From: Pseudomonadota bacterium
GTDB lineage: Bacteria; Pseudomonadota; Gammaproteobacteria; Steroidobacterales; Steroidobacteraceae
DNA length: 50,727 nt
Assembly: GCA_021787615.1 (NCBI GenBank)
Contig: JAJYLP010000014.1
Coordinates: 1-50,727, forward strand
Direction: 5' to 3'
The notes below the pieces were generated by a model that worked only from the letters and a program-made list of their open reading frames with translations, searched no databases and was not told where the DNA came from. Positions 1-7,483 of the stretch are shown in pieces (position 1 is the first letter of the stretch; each line of letters opens with the position of its first letter). Both the position numbers and the translations under genes were made by a program.

Positions 1-215
1 CGTCCGATAAGTCGATGCGATATGGGCACTGTCTGGGCATAGACATCCATCCTTGGCCCCCAAGGGCGCCATGGGAGGCGGATACATGCGAGACTTATAC
101 GTCATCGTATTTATAGATTTAGGTACTTAGGCAGTCCCCGGGGTGCCAGTTATATGCCCCCCCGAGCTGCCGTAGGCGTTCTAAAACTTCGCGCGCGCCG
201 GCGCTCAGGCTGGTG
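1..215. other. Window edge, no gene seen
   Basis: No convincing coding sequence or RNA gene is visible. Positions about 85-130 are richer in A and T than the surroundings but contain no clear promoter. The stretch lies just downstream of the DsrC-like gene, which is transcribed towards the window edge. Confidence 0.4.
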
Positions 216-548
216 CTAGCCGGTACTCCATGCGCGCGGGCGGCGCATGCCGGCTACTTTGCACGCCTGCTGCATGTAACCATACGGGAACAGCCGATAC
301 AGCCGGGCGCGGCCCGTGCCGCCGACGTACTTCTCGTTGAGAAACTTGATCACAAAGCGTGCATCGGCCGCAATGCGGTGCTGGGTGTAATACTCGCGCA
401 TGAAGTTGAGCACCTCCCAGTGCTCGGGTCCGAGGCTGATGTTCTCCTTCCGGGCCAGCTCCCCGGCGACCGTGTCGTTCCAATCATCGGGATTAAGAAG
501 GAAGCCTTCGTCGTCGGTTACGAGCTCAAGCGTCTGCGCCTGCATCAT
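216..548 (-). CDS. DsrC/TusE-family sulfur-relay-like protein without the C-terminal cysteine
   Basis: This 110-residue protein has the DsrC/TusE fold signature: an N-terminal 'DDEGFLLNPDDWND' segment, 'HWEVLNFMREYY' in the middle and 'LFPYGYMQQACKVAGM' near the end. Family members carry or relay persulfide on a penultimate cysteine of a flexible arm (usually ...PTGCV). Here the arm ends RPRAWSTG, so that cysteine is missing and only the inner Cys of 'QACKVAG' remains. DsrC-family proteins lacking one or both cysteines are known and are thought to be regulatory rather than sulfur-carrying. The start is the first of two adjacent ATG codons, with AAGGG upstream. The neighbour just upstream on the same strand is a broken DUF488 gene, so this gene may itself be decaying at its 3' end. 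The family assignment is firm; the function is not. Confidence 0.8.
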   Translation of the reverse strand: MMQAQTLELVTDDEGFLLNPDDWNDTVAGELARKENISLGPEHWEVLNFMREYYTQHRIAADARFVIKFLNEKYVGGTGRARLYRLFPYGYMQQACKVAGMRRPRAWSTG

Positions 549-563
549 GACACCCTTTGCAGA

Positions 564-922
564 TCAATGGAGGAGAACGCCCCTCAGCGCCACCGCCTGA
601 TTGTGCGCCTCGTCGTGCGCGGAATACATGGGCGTAAGCGGATGTTCGCGGGCAATCTCCCGAAGCTCATCCATGAGTCCGACCTTGTGCTTGAGCTCGA
701 CGCGGTAGCGGCGCTGGAACCTCTCGGATCGGGCCGGGTCGTGTCCGAGCCAGTGTCGCAGCCCGGTCTCGGCACCACCTCCCGCAGCCAGCGCTCAATG
801 TCTGCATTGCTCTTTCGCAGCCCTCACGACCAGATGCAGTCCACCAGAATTCGCGCGCCGTCGCGCGTCAATGAGGGTAAGTAGGCGCGCTTGATTCGCA
901 CTCCGAGCATCTGTTTGGACAT
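564..922 (-). pseudogene. Broken DUF488 (YeaO-like) gene
   Basis: Read on the minus strand from ATG 922, the first frame gives 'MSKQMLGVRIKRAYLP' and 'DGARILVDCIWS', then a TGA at 826-824 where the family has the Arg of 'LWPRGL'. The same frame continues 'GLRKSNADIERWLREVVP'. Translation then has to change frame at about 780 to recover 'ETGLRHWLGHDPARSERF', 'RRYRVELKHKVGLMDELREI' and 'YSAHDEAHNQAVALRGVLL', ending at a TGA at 566-564. These blocks follow the DUF488/YeaO family in order, so the copy has one premature stop and one frameshift. It lies 15 bp upstream of the DsrC-like gene and may once have been co-transcribed with it. Confidence 0.75.
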
Positions 923-946
923 GGTGCTTCTACAACCACGAGTCCC

Positions 947-1168
947 TTGTCAGGGGACAATCCGGCGCGAGACCAAGCGGCCGGCGCGGCCGTCAGCGCC
1001 GCGATGCTGCTCGCTAATCTCGCCTTCAGTTACATGAGCCTGATGCTCGGTCCGTTTTTCTACGGATACGGCTTCGTCTTGGCCATGCTGTTGAGCAGCC
1101 TGTTCGTTCTCACCGTCACCGACGGCGCGCTGCATAAGTTGAACTACACCACGTTCCTGCTCGGCTGA
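947..1168 (+). pseudogene. Remnant of the 3' end of a pelG-like membrane-protein gene
   Basis: The open frame begins at a TTG without a ribosome site. From about residue 19 it encodes one or two membrane helices, including 'LGPFFYGYGFVLAMLLSSL', and a tail 'ALHKLNYTTFLLG'. This resembles the last 50 or so residues of PelG, the Wzx-like membrane protein of Pel polysaccharide export, whose C terminus has the FYGYGF and Y-x-TF motifs. No upstream PelG sequence can be found in any frame, since the adjoining DNA belongs to the DUF488 remnant. The best reading is a residual 3' fragment left by a deletion. The PelG assignment rests on motif memory only. Confidence 0.4.
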
Positions 1169-1453
1169 TCGAGGCACCCCTGAGGCTCGCCCGCGCTGGC
1201 CTACAGGCCAGCGGCCGATCGTACGCCCCCGGCGCGCGCCTCTTGAGCGGTGAGTCAGGGGCTCTCGCGCGAAAACCCTCAGCGGCAGGCCACTTTGATG
1301 CGCCCCGACGGCTGCACAGTCTTCGAGTCGGCGTTGTGGAGAGGCTTCTGCTATCCCGCCGCGCTGACGGGTGTTTTTCGGTAGTCTGGGCGGGGGAGAT
1401 CGATTGCACGGTCATGCCGCCGGAGCGGGGCATTCCGCGAAGAAGGCACGCGT
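1169..1453. other. Intergenic, nothing recognised
   Basis: High-G+C sequence with no open frame that has family-like composition, no clear promoter and no strong hairpin. It lies between the pelG-like remnant and the convergent 3' end of the SRAP-like gene. Confidence 0.3.
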
Positions 1454-2125
1454 TTAGCTGACTGCCCGCACCAGCCCCTCGTCGTCACAGGCCAGGGAAT
1501 TGACGCGCGGGCTCACCGCGTGGCTCGTGAGCAATGCATCGGGCGGTGATCGCAGCAGCGCCCGCGCCTCGGCGGGCGTGCCGTGAAGCCAGGTCTCGCA
1601 GTCCTCGGCGCTTAGGATCGCCGGGATCTCGCGTGTCGCCGTCTGTATCGATTCGAGCGGCGCGCTTGCCGGTACCGTGAGGATCGCGCAGCCCTCGATC
1701 ACGTCGCCATCGTCGCTCTCCGTGCGATCCCAGACTGCGGCTACGGCGAATACCGGCCGACCGTTGGCATGCACGAAATAGGGCTGGCGGTATCCCGCCG
1801 GCGTCAACCGCCACGTGTAGAAACCTGCGAAGGGCAGCAGGCAGCGCTGGCCATTCAGCCAGGGACCGCGGAACAGCGGACTGCTCTCCAGGGCGCCGCA
1901 CGAGAGCCGCAGCCAGTGTCCGGCGGACATGTCCCCATGCGCCCATGCCGGAATGAGCCCCCAGCGCATCATGATCGCCTCAGACCGGCCTTCGTGCAGG
2001 CGCACAGCCGGGACGTAGCGTGACGGCGCAACGTTGAAGCTCGCCGAAAAGTGCCACCACCGGAACTCCGGCGCCAGCACGCGCTCGGCGAGGTCTTGGT
2101 CCGGCACGACATATCGCTCGCACAT
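1454..2125 (-). CDS. Divergent SRAP/YedK-like (HMCES fold) protein with altered active site
   Basis: This 223-residue protein aligns along its full length with the SOS-response-associated peptidase family (YedK/HMCES), which shields abasic sites by covalent DNA-protein crosslinks. Family landmarks are Met-Cys at the start (MCERY), 'FNVAPSRYVPAVR', 'MMRWGLIPAWA', 'CLLPFAGFYTW' and a late 'VNSLACDDEGLV'. Compared with E. coli YedK, Cys2 is kept. The catalytic Asn of I-N-A-R is Cys ('LSCGALES'), the Glu of F-E-W is Thr (FYTW), and the His of H-D-R-x-P is Thr or Ala ('TATREIPAIL'). Crosslinking by Cys2 may remain possible, but the residues assisting and reversing it are gone. ATG 2125 has only a weak upstream AGG. 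It is a single gene with no obvious partner. Confidence 0.8.
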   Translation of the reverse strand: MCERYVVPDQDLAERVLAPEFRWWHFSASFNVAPSRYVPAVRLHEGRSEAIMMRWGLIPAWAHGDMSAGHWLRLSCGALESSPLFRGPWLNGQRCLLPFAGFYTWRLTPAGYRQPYFVHANGRPVFAVAAVWDRTESDDGDVIEGCAILTVPASAPLESIQTATREIPAILSAEDCETWLHGTPAEARALLRSPPDALLTSHAVSPRVNSLACDDEGLVRAVS

Positions 2126-2209
2126 GGAAAAAGCCTAGTACACACCCGGGTCAGTTGCCTGTGACCCAGTGCACTAAAACATGCGACTCCCTTGGCACCG
2201 ATTTGTCTC

Positions 2210-3400
2210 TCAAGAGCGACGGAACGGCCGACGATCCTGACAGCCGGGCCGAGTCATCGCTCCGCCCGTTGCGGCGCCTCGTGCGAGCTCGCCGCTGCGC
2301 TCGCTCGAGGCCTGCCGCTGCCCGGGCCGCCCGACCATTGGGTGCAAGCCCGACCGCCACGTAACGAATAGCATGACGGTCAGCATGAGAGCCACAAACG
2401 TGCCTTGGGCGAGCGCGGTGGGACCGCTGGCACAGGGCGGACCGAGCAGCCGATCCGTCCGCACGCGGACCGGGATGTGTGCCGCAAACACTTGCAGTGA
2501 ATTGCAACCCAGCATCTCGAGGACCTCCACGCGCAGCCGCCGCAGGACCGGAACATGGACGCGAGCGACAACCAAACCGAGCGCGACACAATCGCCTGAG
2601 CGCAACAGTCCGATCCGGGATTTGCCGACCAGCGCGAGGCCGCCGTAAGACGGACGAAGGGCACCGAGACGTGGTGCCGCAGCAGCAGGAATACGAGCGT
2701 GGTTGCGCCTGCGGCGGCCATCGACAGCGGCGCGTGCGTCCAGCGGACATCCACCCTCTCCCACCGCTACCGCCCGGAACCGATCCAGAGCCCCCCCGAC
2801 TCACACGAGTTGCCAAGCGAACCGATTGAAGGCGCCAAGGGCGACAAGCGACCGCGGCAGCCCTATCGATGCAACCGACTCGTATAGCCCTTGTGCGCCT
2901 TGCAGCTGCGCGAACCCCCATAGCGCTCCCGATCCAACGAGCAGCCAAGACCATCCGCGTCGCTCGCCCACGCACAGCAACGCCGGCACGAGCAGCAGAA
3001 ACACGATGTACATCGTCAGGATGTCGAGCAGCGAAGGTTGGCAGGTCAGAAACCGGCTGTTCGCGGCCGCCCAAATGGGATGGTGGAAGAAGACCTTCAG
3101 ATAATTGTGCAGCGGCCGATTCCCGGACAGCTCCACAGCAGTCGCCGCGACCGCGATCATGATCAGCAGCAGAATCTCGGGGTAGCCGTACAGCTTGCGT
3201 GCACGCCGAAACAGCCGTCCGCGAACGTCAGCAGGGCCGCGCTGAGCCATGAGCGGCGTATAGATGGAACCGACGAGGTCGCTTGAAAGAAAGACGCAGG
3301 GCTCGCTCGCGTACGGGCTCTGCGCGGTGGGCCGATGCAGCCCCGCCGTCAGCAGCAGAAAAGTGCCTCTCAGGCCGTCGAGTTCGTTGCAACGCGCCAG
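2210..3400 (-). pseudogene. opgC: Broken opgC (glucan succinyltransferase-type membrane protein)
   Basis: OpgC is a ten-helix acyltransferase-3-like membrane protein that succinylates periplasmic glucans. On the minus strand one frame is open from about 3400 to a TGA at 2801. It gives 'NELDGLRGTFLLL', 'ASEPCVFLSSDLVGS', 'RGRLFRRARKLYGY', 'PSLLDILTMYIVFLLLVP' and 'GAFNRFAWQLV', in family order. No ATG precedes 'NELDGLRG', and a TAG lies just upstream. After 2801 recognisable pieces continue in other frames: 'HAPLSMAAAGATTLVFLLL' at about 2740-2680, then 'LEMLGCNSLQVFAAHIPV' at about 2530-2460. The copy therefore lacks a start codon and has at least two frame changes. It cannot make a full protein. 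Confidence 0.75.
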
Positions 3401-3819
3401 CTATTTCCGGTATCACGCACCGAGGCATGTCGTGACCGAGCGAGGTGTTCATATCGCGCACAGTCCGCATGGCCGGCTTTTGCTGCTCCCTACGAAGCAA
3501 GTCACCTCACGATGCGTGCCGGCGGCAAGCCGCGAAAACCTGTTTGATGCGTCAGGCCGGCTCGGGTTTCCCGTCTGAATTCTCCCGCGCCCGCTTCAGC
3601 TCCCGGCAGCTTCCGGTCGGCAAGACCACTGGCCTCGGCTGCGGCGCGCGCGCGAATGTTGGAGCACTGTCTTGATCGAGCGCCAGTGGCAATCTGGTGC
3701 AAACGATGCGCACGCTTGCGCTGTCCGATTCGTGCCCCGGCGCCCATTCCCCGCGCATACAGAGTATAGGCCGCGACACGCTTGCAGGGCGCGAGGCGTT
3801 CAGAGGCTGGTGGAAACCG
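3401..3819. other. Intergenic, nothing recognised
   Basis: Overlapping open frames on both strands have arginine-rich composition typical of chance frames in G+C-rich DNA. No domain, RNA gene or strong hairpin was recognised. The stretch separates the broken opgC from the promoter of the esterase gene. Confidence 0.3.
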
Positions 3820-3847
3820 TTGCTCGGATCGTCGTGTTGTGTACAAT
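3820..3847 (+). promoter_or_regulatory. Candidate sigma70 promoter of the secreted esterase gene
   Basis: A TTGCTC at 3820-3825 and a TACAAT at 3842-3847 are separated by 16 bp, a reasonable sigma70 arrangement. Transcription would start near 3854 and give a leader of about 17 nt that still contains the ribosome site AGGGGGG before ATG 3871. Assigned by eye. Confidence 0.45.
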
Positions 3848-3870
3848 CCTTGCCACTGCAAGGGGGGCTC

Positions 3871-5496
3871 ATGCACGTCAAGTCTCGTCGATCACCCGCG
3901 CCGATGCGCCACGCTCTGGCCGTCGGCCTTATCGCGGCATTCGCGTCCGTCGCGGCATGCGCGCAGAAGCCCCGGGAGCCAGCCCATCATCTGTTCTTCC
4001 ACATCCTTGCCGGACCTGCGATTCATGCGCCAGTCTCCGGACGGCTCCTGGTTTTTATTGCCAAGGGAACCGGTGCCAAGCGCGTTTCCATCAACGAATT
4101 CCGCCCCGACGCCACCTGGGTTGCAGCCCGCGAGATCCACGACCTTGCGCCGGGCGCCACTATCGACATCGACGCCGATGGGACCGCTTACCCGAAACCA
4201 TTTTCCGATCTGGCGCCCGGCGATTATCAAGTCCAGGCCGTCCTCGATGTTGATCACACGTACAACTACAGCGGCCTCACCTCCGGCGACCTCATCAGCC
4301 CGGTTTTGACGCTGAAGAACTGGACGCCCGGGCAAGGTCGCGAGCCTGAGCTCGCGCTGGATGCCGTTGTCGCGCCGCACGCGCCGTTCAAGCTCAGACC
4401 CCAGGATCGGCAGGCGGCCACGCACCTGCGCCTGGCGCAGGATCAGAGTGCCCTGCTCACGAAGTTCTGGGGCCGCCCCATGTTCGTCCGGGCCTGGGTG
4501 GTGCTGCCTCCCGGGTACCATAGGCATCCATCGCGCCGGTACCCCACCGTTTACTGGACGCATGGCTTCGGCGGCACGCTCGCATTCTGCAAGTTCATGG
4601 GCATCCACATCTACGAGCGAATGGCGGCGGGCAAGATGCCGCCCATGATCTGGGTCATGCTCGATGAGCACCTGCCGACCGGGACGCATGAATTCGCCAA
4701 TTCCGTCAATGACGGGCCGTGGGGCACCGCCCTCACCCAAGAGTACGTCCCCTGGGTCGAAGCGCATTACCGGATGCTCGATCGGGCGAGGGACCGCTAT
4801 CTGCAGGGCCATTCCTCGGGCGGTTGGGCGACCCTGCAGCTGCAGATCAACTACCCGCGCATCTTCGGTGGAACGTGGTCCACGTCGCCGGACCCGAGCG
4901 ACTTCCATGATTTTACCGGCATCAATCTCTACGCTCCCGACGCCAACGTGTACCACACGCCGGACGGATCGCCCTACCCGCTGGTGCGCATGCACGGCAA
5001 AGTCATCTCGACCTTCGAACAGTTCGCGCGGCTGGAACAGGTGCTTGGGCCCTACGGCGGCCAGATGGCCTCGTTTGACTGGGTCTTCTCACCACGCGGC
5101 CCCGATGGCCGTCCCGAGCCGATGTTCGACCGCAAGACGGGCGATGTGAACCCCGCTGTCGTCGCCTATTGGCGCGCGCATTACGACCTGGCGCACATCC
5201 TCAAGACAACCTGGGCCAAGCGCGGCCCGTCTCTCAAGGGCAAGATCCACGTCTACGTCGGAACTGCGGACACGTTCTATCTAAACGGCGCCACCGAAAA
5301 ACTTGACGTCGTGCTGAAGAAGCTCGGTGGTGACGCTCATGTCACGTTCCGCAAAGGTCGCACACACTTTAACCTGTATGCGAAAGGCGGCGACCGAATG
5401 GCGCTCATCGACACGATTGCAGCCCAGATGTACCTGGTGGCCTATCCGAACGCCGCTGCCAAATGGAAAGCTCTCGCGGCGGTGAAATTCGAATGA
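3871..5496 (+). CDS. Secreted esterase (EstA/esterase D type alpha/beta hydrolase)
   Basis: The 541-residue product begins with a signal sequence ending in a lipobox-like 'SVAAC', so it is exported and possibly lipid-anchored. Residues about 25-190 form a beta-rich N-terminal part. The C-terminal two thirds is an esterase-D-like alpha/beta hydrolase with 'YPTVYWTHGFGG', the nucleophile elbow GHSSGG (Ser near 313), a likely acid in 'YVGTADTFYL' (near 464) and a likely His in 'GRTHFNLY' (near 498). The physiological ester is unknown. ATG 3871 was chosen over upstream starts because AGGGGGG lies 3-9 nt before it and the signal peptide starts there. It is monocistronic, with its own promoter candidate. 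Confidence 0.8.
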   Translation: MHVKSRRSPAPMRHALAVGLIAAFASVAACAQKPREPAHHLFFHILAGPAIHAPVSGRLLVFIAKGTGAKRVSINEFRPDATWVAAREIHDLAPGATIDIDADGTAYPKPFSDLAPGDYQVQAVLDVDHTYNYSGLTSGDLISPVLTLKNWTPGQGREPELALDAVVAPHAPFKLRPQDRQAATHLRLAQDQSALLTKFWGRPMFVRAWVVLPPGYHRHPSRRYPTVYWTHGFGGTLAFCKFMGIHIYERMAAGKMPPMIWVMLDEHLPTGTHEFANSVNDGPWGTALTQEYVPWVEAHYRMLDRARDRYLQGHSSGGWATLQLQINYPRIFGGTWSTSPDPSDFHDFTGINLYAPDANVYHTPDGSPYPLVRMHGKVISTFEQFARLEQVLGPYGGQMASFDWVFSPRGPDGRPEPMFDRKTGDVNPAVVAYWRAHYDLAHILKTTWAKRGPSLKGKIHVYVGTADTFYLNGATEKLDVVLKKLGGDAHVTFRKGRTHFNLYAKGGDRMALIDTIAAQMYLVAYPNAAAKWKALAAVKFE

Positions 5497-5671
5497 CAGA
5501 CCCCGCGGAGAACTGCTCCTGATTGCGGCACGGATCGCCCGCAACAGGGGTCTGCGCGTGTAGGTTCGTTGTGCACTCATTGCCACGGCGCTCAGCGGGC
5601 CGCAGTGTCGGTCGCGCGTGGGACGGGCCCGGCGCTTACGGATCTGTGGCCAACAGCATTGGGAGAGTCGG

Positions 5672-6232
5672 ATGACACCGCCGAATCGAGGGCTGCAGAC
5701 ATCCGTGCCGGTCATCGAGACCCGACGCCTGCGTCTGCGCGGCCACAGGCGCGATGATCTGCCGCAATGCGTAGCGATGTGGTCCGACCCCATCGTGACC
5801 CGGTTTATCGGAGGCACGCCCTCCGGCGAACAGCGGACCTGGGCACGACTGCTGGCCTACGTCGGGCACTGGGTCCTCATGGGATTCGGTTACTGGGCCA
5901 TCGAAGAGCGCGAGACCTCGACGTTCGTCGGGGAAATCGGTTTTGCGGATTTCAAGCGCGACGGGGCGCCGCTGCTGCGTGCGGGACCTGAGCTTGGTTT
6001 TGCGCTGGCGCCGAGCTTTCACGGCAAGGGCTACGCCACGGAAGCCGTGCGAGCCGCTCTTGCGTGGGGAAATGAGCAGCTGCCACGCGGCCGATGCGTG
6101 TGTCTGGTCGATGAGGAAAATGCTGCATCGCTGCGTGTCTTGGCGAACGTCGGCTTCGAGGTGCTGCAGCGAAGCTCATTCAACGGACGCCCGGTGGTCT
6201 ATCTCTGCTCACCCATCGGCACCGAGCGGTGA
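5672..6232 (+). CDS. GNAT-family N-acetyltransferase (RimJ/RimL type)
   Basis: The 186-residue protein opens with 'IETRRLRLRGHRRDDLPQ', the usual start of the Acetyltransf_3 branch. It has the acetyl-CoA pyrophosphate loop in 'SFHGKGYATEAVRAAL' (residues about 122-137) and the late 'ENAASLRVLANVGFEVLQR' motif shared by RimJ/RimL-like enzymes. Such proteins acetylate amino groups of proteins or small molecules; the substrate here is unknown. ATG 5672 follows GGGAGAG at 7-10 nt, so longer upstream frames are unlikely to be translated. It is a single gene with no operon partner. Confidence 0.8.
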   Translation: MTPPNRGLQTSVPVIETRRLRLRGHRRDDLPQCVAMWSDPIVTRFIGGTPSGEQRTWARLLAYVGHWVLMGFGYWAIEERETSTFVGEIGFADFKRDGAPLLRAGPELGFALAPSFHGKGYATEAVRAALAWGNEQLPRGRCVCLVDEENAASLRVLANVGFEVLQRSSFNGRPVVYLCSPIGTER

Positions 6233-6618
6233 GCGCCTGTCTGGCCGGGATATGATCTAAGAATTGAGTAGAGCATAGCAATATAAGTATTTGATAGAAC
6301 GATAATAATTCTCATCACACTCCTTCGGTCCCTGCCGGTCGTCGCTGCCCGCGCAGGCGGCCGGACATTCATGGTGCGACCACGGTGCGGCACGCGGTCC
6401 TTCTTGGTTCGCGGATTGAGATCTCGCGTTGACAGCTTCCGCATTTCGTCGCGGAATACGCCGCGAGCGAAGCGTTACGAGACTATTGCGGTCAGCTGCG
6501 GGGCCCGGATCGCTGGCCGCAGGCAGAACACTGGAACGGCGGCCCTCGCCACGGGCGTCCTATGGACGCCCCCAGGAGCAAACCCGAGGCGGCAGACCGT
6601 TGTGCCGGGAGATCATTC
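6233..6618. other. Intergenic with an AT-rich segment and a Fur-like site
   Basis: Positions about 6255-6320 are markedly richer in A and T than the flanks and contain the Fur-like site described separately. From 6320 to 6618 open frames exist but none shows family-like sequence. A lost iron-responsive gene is possible but nothing recognisable remains. Confidence 0.35.
6300..6314 (-). promoter_or_regulatory. Candidate Fur box
   Basis: Read on the minus strand the 15 bp are TGAGAAT-T-ATTATCG, which matches 12 of 14 defined positions of the 7-1-7 Fur consensus TGATAAT-N-ATTATCA. It sits in an AT-rich patch about 300 bp upstream of the DoxX-like gene and 70 bp downstream of the GNAT gene. No iron-related gene is adjacent, so its target is unclear. 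Confidence 0.35.
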
Positions 6619-7446
6619 ATGGCCGTCACCGTCCGCCCGAGCCGCCTGCTCTTCGCCGCAGCGCTGATCGGCCTCGGCATCATCGGTGTCGTCAACGGCG
6701 ATTTCGCGCTGGCCTGGCAGCACATTCCCGTTCACCATCTGCCGGGTCGCAGCGCCATTGCCTATGCATGCGCGGCGATCGAGCTGGCGTGCGGTGTCGG
6801 TCTGCTGCTCAGGCGCGCGCGCCGGTTGGCGTGCCGTGTTCTGTTCTCCTTCCTGCTGCTGTGGGTGCTCCTGCTGGAGATTCCGTCGCTGCCCGGCCAT
6901 TGGCTCAATGTCGATGTGTGGGCGGGTGTCGCCGAGATCACGACCATCCTCGCCGGCGGCTGGGTCCTGTTTGCAATTTATTCCGGACCGTGGGAGCGCC
7001 ATTACCTGAAATTCGCCGTCCTGCGGCACGGCGTCGAGATCGCCCGGTGGGTACTGATCGCCTCGCTCCCTGCACTCGGGCTGCAGCTGATCCTCAGAGG
7101 CGCGACCTACCACCTCCCGCCCTGGCTCGCGTGGCTGCCCTCCAGCGTCGACTGGGTCTATCTCAGCGGAATAGGCAGTCTTGCCGCCTCTCTCGCTCTG
7201 CTCTTCGGCGTGTGGCCGCGGCTGGCCGCGACGCTGGAGGCAGCCATGATGGGGGTGATCACGATCTGCTTCTGGGGACCTTGGTTGCAGACAGGCCGGA
7301 CCGCCACGACGGCATTTCTGATTTCCAGTCTTATTGCAGCGAGCATCTGGATTGTCGCCGATACGTACCGCGGTGTGCGTTGGCTTGCCATCGGCCATCC
7401 GGCCTGGGACGGTGAGCCGGGACTGCGCGCGGAAGAAGGCGCGTAG
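6619..7446 (+). CDS. DoxX-like multi-pass membrane protein of unknown function
   Basis: The 275-residue protein has about eight hydrophobic segments, in two sets of four: 'RLLFAAALIGLGIIGVVNGD', 'AIELACGVGLLLRR' and 'VLLLEIPSLPGHW' in the first half, and a similar order around 'LPALGLQLILRG' and 'LALLFGVWPRLAATLEAAM' in the second. Helix spacing and the 'E...CGxGLLL' pattern resemble DoxX/DoxD-like families, often duplicated in this way. No catalytic residues are evident. ATG 6619 follows GGGAG by 6 nt and starts directly before the first helix. Transcription runs towards the moeB gene. Confidence 0.6.
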   Translation: MAVTVRPSRLLFAAALIGLGIIGVVNGDFALAWQHIPVHHLPGRSAIAYACAAIELACGVGLLLRRARRLACRVLFSFLLLWVLLLEIPSLPGHWLNVDVWAGVAEITTILAGGWVLFAIYSGPWERHYLKFAVLRHGVEIARWVLIASLPALGLQLILRGATYHLPPWLAWLPSSVDWVYLSGIGSLAASLALLFGVWPRLAATLEAAMMGVITICFWGPWLQTGRTATTAFLISSLIAASIWIVADTYRGVRWLAIGHPAWDGEPGLRAEEGA

Positions 7447-7483
7447 CGGGGGACGGCCGAAAGACTTGCCGGGCGTACCGGGC

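Noticed and set aside
213-884. A 223-codon plus-strand frame across the DsrC-like and DUF488 genes
   Set aside because: Recognisable DsrC and DUF488 motifs are on the minus strand; the plus-strand frame shows none.
5497-5554. Eight-base inverted repeat CAGACCCC ... GGGGTCTG after the esterase gene
   Set aside because: The 42-nt loop and lack of a T-run make it a poor terminator, and such arms occur by chance in G+C-rich DNA.
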